Of a DNA stretch of 64,000 nucleotides, positions 34,759 through 44,582 are shown piece by piece. A program made the translations under genes and the position numbers. A model generated the notes under the pieces. It saw only the letters and a program-made list of their open reading frames with translations, had not been told where the DNA came from and ran no database searches. This stretch comes from Shimia sp. R10_1 (GTDB taxonomy: Bacteria > Pseudomonadota > Alphaproteobacteria > Rhodobacterales > Rhodobacteraceae): contig NZ_JAGHQX010000009.1 in assembly GCF_017744095.1 (NCBI RefSeq), forward strand, positions 182,176 through 246,175, written 5' to 3'. Positions within the stretch are counted from its first letter, which is position 1. Each line of letters starts with the position of its first letter.

Positions 34759-36066
34759 GTGAAACATTTCATGACCAGCACGGCCGCGGCCGCATTCGCA
34801 ATGGTGGCAAATTCTGCCTTTGCCGAAACTGAAATCACCTGGTGGCACGCCATGGGTGGCGCGCTTGGCGAAACCGTGAATGCGATTGCGGAAGACTTCA
34901 ACGCGTCTCAAGATGACTACAAAATCACCCCTGTCTTCAAAGGCACCTATGAAGAAGCGTTGACCGCAGGCATCGCCGCATTCCGCGCGGGCGAGCAGCC
35001 CAACATCCTTCAAGTATTTGACGCAGGCGCAGCGACCGTGATTGGCGCCAAGGGCGCAACCGTGCCGGTACAGGATCTACTGACCGACAATGGCGTGGCC
35101 TTTGACATCAACGACTACATCTCGGGCGTACGCTACTTCTATGCAGACGCCGATGACAAGATGATCGGCATGCCGTTCAACTCCTCTTCGCCGATCATGT
35201 ACTACAACGTGCAGGCGTTCGAAAAAGCGGGTGTTGAGCCGCCAAAAACCTGGGAAGAGTTTCAGACAGTCACTGCACCTGCTCTGAAAGATGCCGGCTA
35301 TACCGCGCTGACTCAATCCCATCTGCCTTGGATCTTCACCGAGAACTTCATGTCTCGTCACGATCTGCCTTTTGCCACCAACAACAACGGCTATGAAGGC
35401 GCCGAGGGCACCGAAATCCTTGTGAACAATGACGCGATCAAAGCCCACTTCACTGCCGTGACCGAATGGCAGGACGCTGGATATTTTGAATGGTTCGGCA
35501 CAGGCTGGGGCGACAACGCAACCCCGTTTGAAGAAGGCAAAGTCGGCATGTGGCTTGGCTCTTCTGGCTCCTTTGGCGGCCTGTCCAAGAAAGATCTGCC
35601 GTTCGATTTCTCAGCGACCTACCTGCCCTACTGGGAAGCTGTGACCGCTGAGCCAAAGCAAACATTCATCGGTGGCGCATCCCTCTTCGCCATGTCGGGC
35701 CACGACGCCGAAGACAACAAGGCAACCGCTGCGTTCTTCGAATTCCTGACCCAGCCAGAGACCCAGTACTTCTGGCACCAGGAAACTGGCTATGTACCAA
35801 TCACCGAAGCCGCCTATGAAATGGCGAAAGCGGACGGCCACTATGACCGCGCGCCGGCTGCGGAAGTCGGCATCAAACAGCTGTCCCTGCCTGCCGGTGA
35901 CAACACCAAGGGCTACCGCATGGGCTTCTACGTGCAGATCCGTGACGTGATGAACCGCGAATACGGTCGCATTTTGACTGGCGAAACCTCTGTCGAGGAT
36001 GCGTTTGCCACCATCGAAAAAGAAGCCAACGCCCTGCTGGCAAAATTCGCCAAGACTCAGAGCTAA
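34759..36066 (+). CDS. ugpB: Glycerol-3-phosphate ABC transporter, binding protein
   Basis: 435-residue periplasmic binding protein, clearly UgpB-like: ITWWHAMGGALGETVN, PVFKGTYEEALTAGIAAFR, MPFNSSSPIMYYN and TFIGGASLFAMSG align with E. coli UgpB segments that contact glycerol phosphate. Signal peptide MKHFMTSTAAAAFAMVA with cleavage after NSAFA. The start is a GTG (34759) with GGAG 7 bases upstream; the next Met is five codons in. First gene of ugpBAEC. Confidence 0.92.
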   Translation: MKHFMTSTAAAAFAMVANSAFAETEITWWHAMGGALGETVNAIAEDFNASQDDYKITPVFKGTYEEALTAGIAAFRAGEQPNILQVFDAGAATVIGAKGATVPVQDLLTDNGVAFDINDYISGVRYFYADADDKMIGMPFNSSSPIMYYNVQAFEKAGVEPPKTWEEFQTVTAPALKDAGYTALTQSHLPWIFTENFMSRHDLPFATNNNGYEGAEGTEILVNNDAIKAHFTAVTEWQDAGYFEWFGTGWGDNATPFEEGKVGMWLGSSGSFGGLSKKDLPFDFSATYLPYWEAVTAEPKQTFIGGASLFAMSGHDAEDNKATAAFFEFLTQPETQYFWHQETGYVPITEAAYEMAKADGHYDRAPAAEVGIKQLSLPAGDNTKGYRMGFYVQIRDVMNREYGRILTGETSVEDAFATIEKEANALLAKFAKTQS

Positions 36067-36091
36067 CACCCTCTGTCAAACACACAAAGAG

Positions 36092-36113
36092 CGGCCGCGC
36101 AGCATCGCGGCCG
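36092..36113 (+). terminator. Hairpin between ugpB and ugpA (attenuator candidate)
   Basis: CGGCCGCG and CGCGGCCG arms around CAGCAT, followed by the pyrimidine-rich TTCCTTCTTTC. Likely trims transcription after the binding-protein gene. Confidence 0.65.
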
Positions 36114-36138
36114 TTCCTTCTTTCAAAGGACACTTCCC

Positions 36139-37020
36139 ATGAAACGCGCCGGTTTCACCACCAGATGGTTGCCGATCTTGTTGCTCCTGCCGCAGTTGAT
36201 CATCATTGCCATCTTTTTCTATTGGCCTGCCGCCCATGCAGTCCAATCTTCATTCTATCTGCAGGACCCGTTTGGATTTGGTTCCACCTTTGTGGGTGTC
36301 GATAACTACAAAGACCTCGCAGGCAGTGGCGAATACATGAAGATTGCGCGGTTCACGCTGGTGTTCACAACGCTCGTCACCTTTTTCTCGCTTGCGCTGG
36401 CGCTTCTGCTTGCCGTGAAAGCAGACAAAGTGCTGCGCGGCGCGCGCAGCTATCGGACTTTGCTGATGTGGGTCTATGCGGTTGCGCCTCCCGTTGCAGG
36501 CTTTATCGGGCTGATCATGTTTGACCAAAGTTGGGGCCCGCTGACCGAGCTCGCACGCAGCATGGGCTGGGATTTCAAACTGGGTGTGAACTTCAATGAC
36601 ACCGCGGTTGCTATGGTCATCGTATCCGTCTGGAAGCAGGTGCCAGTGAACTTCATTTTCTTCCTCTCTGGCTTGCAGTCCATCCCGAAAGCCGTGCGTG
36701 AGGCTGCGTTGATCGACAATCGTTCCGCCACAGGCCGCTTCTGGCAAGTCACCTTCCCTTTGCTCGCACCAACCGGATTCTTTCTGTTGATCATCAACAT
36801 CACTTACGCGCTGTTTGACACTTTCGGCATCGTTGACACCCTGGTGAAAGGCGAGCCCGGCAACAACCCGATGACGCTGGTTTACAAGGTCTACGTGGAT
36901 GGCTTCCGCGGCAATGACCTTGGAGGTTCATCTGCACAATCCGTCGTTCTCATGGTGCTTGTGCTGGCGCTGACCATCTTCCAGTTCCGCTTGGTTGAGC
37001 GGCGCATTCACTACACTTGA
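36139..37020 (+). CDS. ugpA: Glycerol-3-phosphate ABC transporter, permease UgpA
   Basis: 293-residue inner-membrane permease with six helices. The EAA loop that contacts the ATPase reads VREAALIDNRSATGRFWQVT. N-terminal run RWLPILLLLPQLIIIAIFFY is typical. ATG 36139 follows AAAGGA. The gene ends 11 bp before the ugpE start. Confidence 0.93.
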   Translation: MKRAGFTTRWLPILLLLPQLIIIAIFFYWPAAHAVQSSFYLQDPFGFGSTFVGVDNYKDLAGSGEYMKIARFTLVFTTLVTFFSLALALLLAVKADKVLRGARSYRTLLMWVYAVAPPVAGFIGLIMFDQSWGPLTELARSMGWDFKLGVNFNDTAVAMVIVSVWKQVPVNFIFFLSGLQSIPKAVREAALIDNRSATGRFWQVTFPLLAPTGFFLLIINITYALFDTFGIVDTLVKGEPGNNPMTLVYKVYVDGFRGNDLGGSSAQSVVLMVLVLALTIFQFRLVERRIHYT

Positions 37021-37031
37021 GGGCGCAAATC

Positions 37032-37928
37032 ATGACAGATCTAACACAAACTCAGGCTCCCACACTGCCTGTTCGCAAATTCCGCATTCGCTGGAGCGAT
37101 ATTGGCGATCATGCAGTGCTGATCCTTGGCTCGCTCTTTATGCTGGTGCCCCTACTGATCGTGCTGCAAACTACGACAACCACCGATGTTGAAACCATCA
37201 AAAACGGCCCTGGTCTGGTGATCGGGGATCAATTTGGTGCCAACTTCGACAAAGCCATGTTCGAGGCCTCCGGGTTTTCTGGCGAGAATACTGGCATGTC
37301 CATGCTGAAGAACTCGCTGATCCTCGGGCTCGGCTTTGCCCTTGGTAAAATCGCGATTGGCATGATGGCGGCCTATGCGTTGGTGTATTTCCGACTTCGG
37401 TTTGCAACATTTGCGTTCTGGCTCATCTTCACAACGCTCCTTCTGCCGCTCGAGGTGCGCATTCTGCCGTCATATGAGATCGCGCAAAAGCTCGGGCTGC
37501 TTAACACCTACAGCGGCTTGATTGTGCCGTTGATCGCCTCGGCAACCGCGACGTTTTTCTTCCGCCAATTCTTCCGCTCTGTACCAGAAGAGTTGGTTGA
37601 AGCCGCTCGGATCGACGGCGCAGGACCGGTGAAATTCTTCATCGACATCCTCGTGCCTCTCAGCCAGACGATGATCGCAGCCATGTTTATCATCATGTTT
37701 GTCTTTGGCTGGAACCAATATCTTTGGCCGACAATGATCACCACCGAAGAGCACATGTACACGCTGGTGCGCGGGATCAAACAAATCACCCAAGATCTCG
37801 AAGGCACAAATATTCCTGAATACGGCCGCGCCAATATGCTCGCATTGATTGCGATCCTGCCGCCCGTACTCGTGGTGATTTTCTTCCAAAGCTGGTTCGT
37901 CAAGGGCCTCACGGAATCTGACAAATAA
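37032..37928 (+). CDS. ugpE: Glycerol-3-phosphate ABC transporter, permease UgpE
   Basis: 298-residue partner permease; EAA loop [20 protein letters not shown] near residue 200 and a C-terminal [11 protein letters not shown]. The N-terminal cytosolic stretch is somewhat long. ATG 37032 with GAGG upstream is preferred to a TTG 15 bp earlier that overlaps the ugpA stop. Confidence 0.93.
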   Translation: MTDLTQTQAPTLPVRKFRIRWSDIGDHAVLILGSLFMLVPLLIVLQTTTTTDVETIKNGPGLVIGDQFGANFDKAMFEASGFSGENTGMSMLKNSLILGLGFALGKIAIGMMAAYALVYFRLRFATFAFWLIFTTLLLPLEVRILPSYEIAQKLGLLNTYSGLIVPLIASATATFFFRQFFRSVPEELVEAARIDGAGPVKFFIDILVPLSQTMIAAMFIIMFVFGWNQYLWPTMITTEEHMYTLVRGIKQITQDLEGTNIPEYGRANMLALIAILPPVLVVIFFQSWFVKGLTESDK

Positions 37929-37939
37929 GGACAAGAGAA

Positions 37940-38980
37940 ATGGCTCAGGTCTCTCTGCAAAACATCCGCAAAATCTATCCCAACGGCTATGAGGCGGTCA
38001 CCAGCACCAGCTTTGATATTGCCGACGGTGAATTCGTGGTACTCGTGGGCCCATCCGGCTGCGGCAAATCTACCTTGCTGCGCATGGTGGCAGGTTTGGA
38101 AGACATCACGGAGGGCAGCCTGTCGATTGGTGATCGTGTGGTGAATGACGTCGATCCCGCTGATCGCGACATCGCAATGGTGTTTCAAAACTACGCGCTC
38201 TATCCGCATATGACTGTGCGCAAGAACATCGGCTACGGCCTCAAGAACCGCAAAACGCCGGCGCAAGAAATTGAACGCAAGGTGGACGAAGCCGCAAAGA
38301 TGCTCAATCTTGAGCCCTACCTGGACCGCAAACCAAGTCAGCTGTCCGGAGGGCAACGCCAGCGGGTCGCCATGGGCCGCGCTGTGGTTCGCGATCCAGC
38401 GCTGTTCCTGTTTGACGAACCGCTCTCCAACCTCGATGCCAAACTGCGCAATCAGATGCGCATTGAAATCAAAGCCTTGCAACGTCGACTCGGTGTGACC
38501 TCAATCTACGTCACCCACGATCAAGTGGAAGCCATGACCATGGCGGATCGGATCATCGTACTGAATGAGGGTCGCATAGAGCAGATTGGCACCCCAGCAG
38601 AAATTTATCATTCCCCTGCTTCGACCTTTGTCGCAAGCTTTATGGGCGCACCACCAATGAACCTGCTCGAGGCCCGGCTTGAGGGCGGACAGGTGTTTGT
38701 CAATGGTGGCACTCCACTTGCAAATGCGCAGGGACGCGGGGCAGTCACTCTGGGTATCCGCCCCGAAGATGTCGCGTTCGACCCTGCTGGGCCGCTGGAC
38801 TTCCATATTGATATCGTTGAAGAATTGGGCGCACACAGACTGTTGCATGGCCAACTGGCCGCGCAAAATTTCACAATGCATGTCAGCAAAGAAGTCGCAG
38901 CAGCACCAGGAGCTGTACGCGTCGGTCTCAAGGCTGATGCGCTTCGGCTGTTTGATGCGGAAACGGGAAAAGCTCTATGA
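37940..38980 (+). CDS. ugpC: Glycerol-3-phosphate ABC transporter, ATPase UgpC
   Basis: 346-residue MalK/UgpC-type ATPase: Walker [10 protein letters not shown], signature LSGGQRQR, Walker [13 protein letters not shown], switch His in [11 protein letters not shown], and a C-terminal TOBE region with the [14 protein letters not shown] segment. Its stop overlaps the start of the next gene by 4 bp. Confidence 0.94.
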   Translation: MAQVSLQNIRKIYPNGYEAVTSTSFDIADGEFVVLVGPSGCGKSTLLRMVAGLEDITEGSLSIGDRVVNDVDPADRDIAMVFQNYALYPHMTVRKNIGYGLKNRKTPAQEIERKVDEAAKMLNLEPYLDRKPSQLSGGQRQRVAMGRAVVRDPALFLFDEPLSNLDAKLRNQMRIEIKALQRRLGVTSIYVTHDQVEAMTMADRIIVLNEGRIEQIGTPAEIYHSPASTFVASFMGAPPMNLLEARLEGGQVFVNGGTPLANAQGRGAVTLGIRPEDVAFDPAGPLDFHIDIVEELGAHRLLHGQLAAQNFTMHVSKEVAAAPGAVRVGLKADALRLFDAETGKAL

Positions 38981-39984
38981 TCACCCACACCCTTGCGACC
39001 TTGCCAGCGATCAGCAAAGCAGAGCAGCAACGCATTTTAGATACACCGCGCACAGTGCCAGCTCACCAAGCGTTACTTGCAGACACGCCTGCGATGAATG
39101 CCATTCAAATCGGCGGCGAAAGTCACCGCACGTCGCTCCCCACGGACATAACCGTGGCGGCCTGGAATGTAGAACGTTGCCTGTTTCCAGAAGACACTGC
39201 CGCCCATTTGAGTACGGTTGCGCCAGACATCGTGCTTCTGTCTGAGGTGGATCACGGCATGTCCCGCACAGGGCAACGTCACACCACTGAGGACATGGCA
39301 AACGCATTGAGCATGCAATACGCCTTTGGCGTAGAGTTCCATGAACTCGACCTTGGCGGCCCAACAGAGCGCCCCTTCTGCAAAGATGATTTCAATACGC
39401 TAGGCTGGCACGGTAATGCCATTTTGTCTTCCGTTCCCTTTCAAAAGGTGGGCATGATCCGGCTCGACAAAGACGGACATTGGTTTGCCGCAGATGCGGG
39501 CGCGGCGGATCCGCAACAGCCAAGGCTGGGGGGGCGTATGGCAATTGTCGCGATTGTACCGACAGAAACAGGACCCGTGTGCGTCGTTTCCACTCATCTG
39601 GAAAGCAACGCCGGTGCCGCCCACCGCCACGCACAGTTTGAAGAACTTCTGACAGAGGTGGCGCGTTTTGCGCCTGACATGCCCATCCTGATTGGAGGCG
39701 ATCTAAACACCGGCAACCACATCCCACCCAATTTCGACTGGACGCAAGAAACCCTGTTCGCATTGGCTGAACAGCAGGGGTTTTCATGGGATTTCACCGC
39801 GGAGGGAATGACAACCCGCCCCAGTCTTATTACCCCGCATCCCGATCGTGTGATGAAGCTGGACTGGTTCGCCGGAAGCGGCCTGCAATGTATGAGCAAA
39901 GGCCTGCTGCCCGCGCTGGACGCAAATGGCCGCCCACTGTCTGACCATGATTGCGTTTGGTGCACAGTGACCTCAAAGACTTAG
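38977..39984 (+). CDS. Endonuclease/exonuclease/phosphatase-family hydrolase in ugp operon
   Basis: 335-residue EEP-fold metal-dependent phosphodiesterase/phosphatase. All catalytic motifs can be seen in order: AAWNVERC (Asn), LLSEVDHGM (Glu metal ligand), WHGNAILS (His), STHLESNAG (His), GGDLNTGNH (Asp/Asn) and LSDHDCVW (Asp-His dyad). The start overlaps ugpC as ATGA, so the enzyme is co-translated with a glycerol-3-phosphate importer. E. coli places the unrelated phosphodiesterase ugpQ here. Cleaving glycerophosphodiesters or phospholipid head groups is the natural guess. No signal peptide, so it acts in the cytosol. Confidence 0.85.
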   Translation: MITHTLATLPAISKAEQQRILDTPRTVPAHQALLADTPAMNAIQIGGESHRTSLPTDITVAAWNVERCLFPEDTAAHLSTVAPDIVLLSEVDHGMSRTGQRHTTEDMANALSMQYAFGVEFHELDLGGPTERPFCKDDFNTLGWHGNAILSSVPFQKVGMIRLDKDGHWFAADAGAADPQQPRLGGRMAIVAIVPTETGPVCVVSTHLESNAGAAHRHAQFEELLTEVARFAPDMPILIGGDLNTGNHIPPNFDWTQETLFALAEQQGFSWDFTAEGMTTRPSLITPHPDRVMKLDWFAGSGLQCMSKGLLPALDANGRPLSDHDCVWCTVTSKT

Positions 39985-40039
39985 CCCGAAAATCCTTGAT
40001 GCGGTCAGACCAGCTTTGGATTTGTCCACATCAACATAA

Positions 40040-40074
40040 GGCATTGTGCAATACGAAGCCGATTGCACAATGCC
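40040..40074. terminator. Long inverted repeat between ugp operon and photolyase operon
   Basis: 13-bp perfect arms GGCATTGTGCAAT and ATTGCACAATGCC around a 9-base loop, 55 bp after the EEP hydrolase stop. No U tract follows. It may be a terminator or a dyad regulatory site for the downstream photolyase operon. Confidence 0.55.
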
Positions 40075-40194
40075 AACCTTTCCACTGCGACAGCCAGTCG
40101 TCGGCATGTCTGCTGATCCGCACCACTTGCCGCTGCGTATCAGACACAATCACGTCACTTAAAGGCGCGCGCCGCGTCCACCGTCTGGCCAAAT

Positions 40195-41727
40195 ATGCAA
40201 CTTATCCTCGTCTTGGGCGACCAGCTGACCCCTTCGGTATCTTCCCTGCAGAAGCATAACGATGGTGACGTCATCTTAATGGCGGAGGTGCGCGAAGAAG
40301 CGACCTACGTAAAACACCACAAGAAAAAGATTGCATTTGTTTTTTCGGCGATGCGCCACTTTGCAGAGGACCTGAAAGTGCGTGGGCTTAATGTCATTTA
40401 CCGAGAGTATGATGCCCCGGACAACCAAGGCTCCCTCTCTGGTGAAGTCCAAAGAGCAGTTGCCCAACTCACCCCAGAGGCTTTGATCATCACAGCGCCT
40501 GGTGAGTTTCGATTGCTCGACGCGGTGCAAAACTGGGAGCACGAACTCGGCATTCCTGTATCCATTCTGGAAGACGACCGTTTTCTCGCCTCTCGAAACG
40601 ATTTTGCGGATTGGGCCAATGGGCGGAAGCAACTGCGCATGGAGTTTTTCTATCGCGAAATGCGCAAAAAACACTCGGTTCTCATGGAACCCGATGGCCC
40701 AACAGGCGGACAATGGAACTATGATACAGAGAACAGGCGTGCCCCGCTCACAAATCTCGATGTTCCAGCGCCCTACTCAGCCGATCCAGATACCATCACC
40801 CAGCAAGTTCTGGAGCTTATTGAGACAGAGTTTCCCGATCACTTTGGCGACCTCGCACCATTTTCTTATGCGGTGACTCGGCAAGGCGCGCTGGAGGCCT
40901 TGGCGTCTTTTATCCAAGAGCGCCTGCCCAAGTTTGGAGACTGGCAAGACGCGATGCTTCAGGACGAGCCGTGGATGTATCACAGCCACATCGCGCTCTA
41001 TTTGAACGTCGGCCTTCTGGACCCAATGGAGTGCATTCAACAGGCAGAGCACGCCTATCGTCAGGGACATGCCCCGCTGAATGCGGTGGAGGGCTTTATA
41101 CGCCAGATACTTGGCTGGCGAGAGTATGTGCGTGGCCTTTATTGGCATTTGATGCCTGACTACAAGGAAAGAAACTTCCTTCACGCCTCCCGCCCGTTAC
41201 CCGCATTCTATTGGACCGCGCAAACACGTATGAACTGTCTGCGCCAAACGGTATTGGAAACCCAGCAAAACGCATATGCACATCACATCCAACGTCTGAT
41301 GGTTTTGGGCAATTTTGCCCTGCTGGCAGGGCTCGATCCTGATCAGGTGAACGACTGGTATCTGCAGGTTTACGCGGATGCTTACGAATGGGTTGAGCTG
41401 CCCAATGTACACGGGATGGTTTTATACGCTGACGGCGGTGTTCTGGCGTCAAAACCTTATGCCGCAAGCGGTGCATACATCAAAAAAATGTCGAACTACT
41501 GCGCGCAGTGTTCCTATAACGTAAACGCAAAAAATGGCCCCAAGGCCTGCCCGTTCAATTATCTCTACTGGGACTTTATCGACCGTAACGCGCAGAAACT
41601 GCGGGGAAACCCTCGCATGGGATTTGTGTTCAAAACCCATGAGCGCATGTCTAATGAAAAGCGCCAAGCCATCCGTGAAGATGCGCAACGTTTTTTCAAG
41701 GCTTTGGAAGAAAATGAAAAAGTCTGA
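40195..41727 (+). CDS. Iron-sulfur (6-4) photolyase-type cryptochrome (PhrB/FeS-BCP)
   Basis: 510-residue DPRP-type photolyase. Four Cys at 348, 436, 439 and 452 have exactly the spacing of the 4Fe-4S ligands I remember for Agrobacterium PhrB (350, 438, 441, 454). N-terminal MQLILVLGDQLTPSVS and the His/Tyr-rich C-terminal FAD region (HHIQRLMVLGNFALLAG, LPNVHGMVLYADGG) match. Such enzymes repair (6-4) photoproducts with blue light and use FAD plus dimethylribityllumazine. First gene of a four-gene light-repair operon. Confidence 0.92.
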   Translation: MQLILVLGDQLTPSVSSLQKHNDGDVILMAEVREEATYVKHHKKKIAFVFSAMRHFAEDLKVRGLNVIYREYDAPDNQGSLSGEVQRAVAQLTPEALIITAPGEFRLLDAVQNWEHELGIPVSILEDDRFLASRNDFADWANGRKQLRMEFFYREMRKKHSVLMEPDGPTGGQWNYDTENRRAPLTNLDVPAPYSADPDTITQQVLELIETEFPDHFGDLAPFSYAVTRQGALEALASFIQERLPKFGDWQDAMLQDEPWMYHSHIALYLNVGLLDPMECIQQAEHAYRQGHAPLNAVEGFIRQILGWREYVRGLYWHLMPDYKERNFLHASRPLPAFYWTAQTRMNCLRQTVLETQQNAYAHHIQRLMVLGNFALLAGLDPDQVNDWYLQVYADAYEWVELPNVHGMVLYADGGVLASKPYAASGAYIKKMSNYCAQCSYNVNAKNGPKACPFNYLYWDFIDRNAQKLRGNPRMGFVFKTHERMSNEKRQAIREDAQRFFKALEENEKV

Positions 41728-41878
41728 CCTTCCACAAAAAAATCGTGTCGCGTGCCAGCGCCCGTTCGTTTGGCGCAAGAAATGGGCTCGCGTTTGGGAG
41801 GAAGTCAAATACTGTTCCGCTAAGTGTAGATCACAGAAGGGCCCTGCCACCAAAGGAAGCGCTGTCAATGATGTTTGA
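41714..41878 (+). CDS. DUF2256 mini-protein
   Basis: 54-residue protein overlapping the photolyase stop by 14 bp. It has the DUF2256 core RPFVWRKKWARVW followed by VKYCSAKCR. The family normally has a first CxxC before RPF; here that segment reads NRVACQRPF, keeping one of the two Cys, so only three of four zinc ligands remain. DUF2256 genes are repeatedly found beside photolyases and cryptochromes. Role unknown. Start ATG 41714. Confidence 0.85.
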   Translation: MKKSDLPQKNRVACQRPFVWRKKWARVWEEVKYCSAKCRSQKGPATKGSAVNDV

Positions 41879-43001
41879 GCCGACACGCCGTGCAGGTTTG
41901 CAACGGCTTGCACGCTTTGCGCCGCATGCAGGAAAAACCTATACCTCCGAGCGTAACTTTGATCGCAATCGGCGCGCGGCAGCGGTTTCGTTTCTGTCAC
42001 CTTATATTCGCCACCGATTGGTTTCTGAACGTGAGATCCTGTCAGAAATTCTGGCGCACCACACGCTGAAAACGGCAATGCCTTTTGTGCAAGAAGTGTT
42101 TTGGCGCGGGTACTTCAAAGGCTGGCTGGAGCAGCGGCCAAGCGTGTGGTCCGCGTATCAGGCGGAGCGGGATGCGTCGTTGCTCGACCCACTACCCAAT
42201 TACCAGACCGCAGTATCTGGCCAGACTGGAATCGCGTGCTTTGATCACTGGTGTCAGCAACTGCGCCAAACCGGGTATCTCCATAACCACGCGCGCATGT
42301 GGTTCGCTTCGATCTGGATTTTTACATTGCGTCTGCCTTGGCCGCTGGGTGCAGATTTCTTTCTCCGGCATCTACAAGACGCTGATCCGGCATCCAACAC
42401 GCTCAGCTGGCGCTGGGTCGCGGGTCTGCACACGCCCGGCAAGCACTATCTTGCCACAGCAGAGAACATTGCCAAATTCACCGATGGGCGTTTTCAGCCA
42501 ACTGGTCAGTTGAACGAAAATGCAGCGCCCCTGATCGAAGAAAAAACGCACCCGATTGTGCCCATCACACCGAGATCGCCTGATCTACCCACCCGTGCGC
42601 TTTGGTTAATGACCGAGGAGGACTGTCAGCCGCCTCCTGACGGCGCCAAGCCAGCGGGTGTGCTTGGCATTGTGTCACCCGATGCAACAGGCTTCGCCAT
42701 AAACGCTGTACGCCATGCCGCCTCCACCGCAAACGGCCAAACCGATGTGGGCCATAATTGGAGTACGGCAATTTGCCGTGCGGCTGCTAAAGCAGGCACT
42801 TCAGATGTCATCTGCGCACATTTGCCTGTTGGCCCGGCCGCAGCGGGCTTTGCAAAAACATACCAAAACCTGGCCGCCAAGAACATTCGCATACACGTCT
42901 TTGTACGGGCCTATGACAGACATGTCTGGCCCCATACGACCAAGGGTTTCTTCAAGCTAAAGAAACAAATCCCTGCCCTACTTCGGGACCTTGACCTATG
43001 A
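41868..43001 (+). CDS. Photolyase-like protein, FAD domain first, possible C-terminal alpha/beta domain
   Basis: 377 residues. It begins directly with the photolyase helical FAD-binding domain: [54 protein letters not shown] and [15 protein letters not shown] match conserved stretches. The usual N-terminal alpha/beta antenna domain is missing. Residues about 240-377 instead read like such a domain: [11 protein letters not shown] (compare VWFRRDLR), [11 protein letters not shown], then [13 protein letters not shown], which resembles the end of the alpha/beta domain in ordinary photolyases. Start 41868 overlaps DUF2256 by 11 bp, and the stop overlaps the next gene as ATGA. Activity unknown. Confidence 0.83.
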   Translation: MMFEPTRRAGLQRLARFAPHAGKTYTSERNFDRNRRAAAVSFLSPYIRHRLVSEREILSEILAHHTLKTAMPFVQEVFWRGYFKGWLEQRPSVWSAYQAERDASLLDPLPNYQTAVSGQTGIACFDHWCQQLRQTGYLHNHARMWFASIWIFTLRLPWPLGADFFLRHLQDADPASNTLSWRWVAGLHTPGKHYLATAENIAKFTDGRFQPTGQLNENAAPLIEEKTHPIVPITPRSPDLPTRALWLMTEEDCQPPPDGAKPAGVLGIVSPDATGFAINAVRHAASTANGQTDVGHNWSTAICRAAAKAGTSDVICAHLPVGPAAAGFAKTYQNLAAKNIRIHVFVRAYDRHVWPHTTKGFFKLKKQIPALLRDLDL

Positions 43002-44515
43002 TTTCAGCACCGCAAATCGTCTGGTTCAAACGTGACTTGCGCGTGCAGGATCACTTACCGCTGTTCACAGCCGCGCGAACTGGCGCCCCGATCATTCCCC
43101 TCTACATCGTGGAACCGGAACTCTGGGAACAGCCTTCGGCCTCCGCACGGCACTGGAGTTTTATACACGACAGCCTGTTAGAATTGACTGTCAGTCTCGA
43201 AAGACTGGGCCAGCCTTTGATCATTCGCATCGGCAGCGCCTGTGAAGTTTTGAGTTTGCTCGCTGCGCAAACTGGCGCCAACAAGCTTCTGGCACACGAA
43301 GAAACCGGCAACTTGTGGAGCTACCAACGCGATCAGCAGGTACACCAAATGTGCCGAAGGCTGGGGGTTTCGTTCACAGAATTTCCATCAAATGGCGTGG
43401 TGCGCCGGCTCAGGAACCGCGATGACTGGAGCCGAATACGCAACCAGCGAATGGCCTCCGCTGTTGCGCCAACGCCCCAGACCCTCACGCCTGTCGCTGA
43501 ATGCGTGTCAGATATCCTACCTGCCAAAAATCATCCTATGTTTGGCGCTCAGCTGCGTGTGCCCCAGCAAGGCGGACGCAGTGCCGCAATAGATACGTTG
43601 CGCAGTTTTTTAGACCAACGCTCGCATGATTATCTACGCAACATTTCTTCTCCCATCGCATCAGAACACAGCTGTTCGCGTCTGTCTGCGCATTTGGCCT
43701 GGGGCACGCTCTCCGTCAGGGAAGTCGAACAGGCGCTCAAACAACGCAAAGCCCAATTGACCCCACTGGAAAAACAGAGTTTTGGCCGCAGCCTCAACGC
43801 CTTTGGGTCGCGATTGGCTTGGCGTTGTCACTTCATTCAAAAATTGGAAGATCAGCCAGAAATTGAAACCAACTGCATGAATCCCGCCTTTGAAGGTCTG
43901 CGAGAAGACGCCCATGATGAAAACAGGTTTCATGCGTGGGCGACAGGGCAAACCGGGTTTCCCTTTATCGACGCCTGCATGCGATCACTGATTGAAACGG
44001 GGTGGATCACGTTTCGTATGCGCGCGATGTTGGTCAGTTTTGCCAGTTATCAGCTCTGGCTCGACTGGCGTAAGACCGCGCCTTACATGGGCAGGTTGTT
44101 TACCGATTATGAACCGGGCATTCACTACAGCCAGTTTCAGATGCAATCTGGCGTGACTGGCATCAATGCACTGCGGGTCTACAATCCTATCAAGCAAAGC
44201 CGCGATCAGGATCCCAATGGCATGTTTATTCGAAAATGGGTGCCTGAACTCGACCATTTGCCCAACGAAACCATTCATGTCCCGTATGCCTCCGAAACAC
44301 CGCTGTTTAGACCGAGATTTAATACCAGCTACCCGCCGCCGATCGTTGATCATGAAGTCGCCGCAAGATGGGCGAAGACGAAGATTTCTGAGGTGAAAAA
44401 AACGGCTAATTTTCGAACCCGCTCAGAGAGCGTGAACCAACGACACGGCAGCCGCAAACGCACCCGAGCTAAACCGGACAACGCCAACCACAGCAAGCAA
44501 CTCAAATTATTCTGA
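42998..44515 (+). CDS. Cryptochrome/DNA photolyase family protein, conventional domain order
   Basis: 505 residues. N-terminal alpha/beta domain [20 protein letters not shown] with the [12 protein letters not shown] segment, then an FAD domain with [39 protein letters not shown] and [11 protein letters not shown]. The C-terminus is basic (Arg/Lys-rich, ending KQLKLF). Probable blue-light DNA repair enzyme; subclass (CPD photolyase versus cryptochrome) cannot be fixed by eye. Coupled by ATGA overlap to the gene before it. Confidence 0.9.
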   Translation: MISAPQIVWFKRDLRVQDHLPLFTAARTGAPIIPLYIVEPELWEQPSASARHWSFIHDSLLELTVSLERLGQPLIIRIGSACEVLSLLAAQTGANKLLAHEETGNLWSYQRDQQVHQMCRRLGVSFTEFPSNGVVRRLRNRDDWSRIRNQRMASAVAPTPQTLTPVAECVSDILPAKNHPMFGAQLRVPQQGGRSAAIDTLRSFLDQRSHDYLRNISSPIASEHSCSRLSAHLAWGTLSVREVEQALKQRKAQLTPLEKQSFGRSLNAFGSRLAWRCHFIQKLEDQPEIETNCMNPAFEGLREDAHDENRFHAWATGQTGFPFIDACMRSLIETGWITFRMRAMLVSFASYQLWLDWRKTAPYMGRLFTDYEPGIHYSQFQMQSGVTGINALRVYNPIKQSRDQDPNGMFIRKWVPELDHLPNETIHVPYASETPLFRPRFNTSYPPPIVDHEVAARWAKTKISEVKKTANFRTRSESVNQRHGSRKRTRAKPDNANHSKQLKLF

Positions 44516-44582
44516 CTTCACAAGTCCCGCTCTCTCCGTGTCTTGTTGACCTTCGCTTTAATTTGCTTTGCGATCTGCAAGG

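Noticed and set aside
37508..38482. Minus-strand frame of 324 codons
   Set aside because: Antisense to ugpE and ugpC, which have complete ABC motifs.
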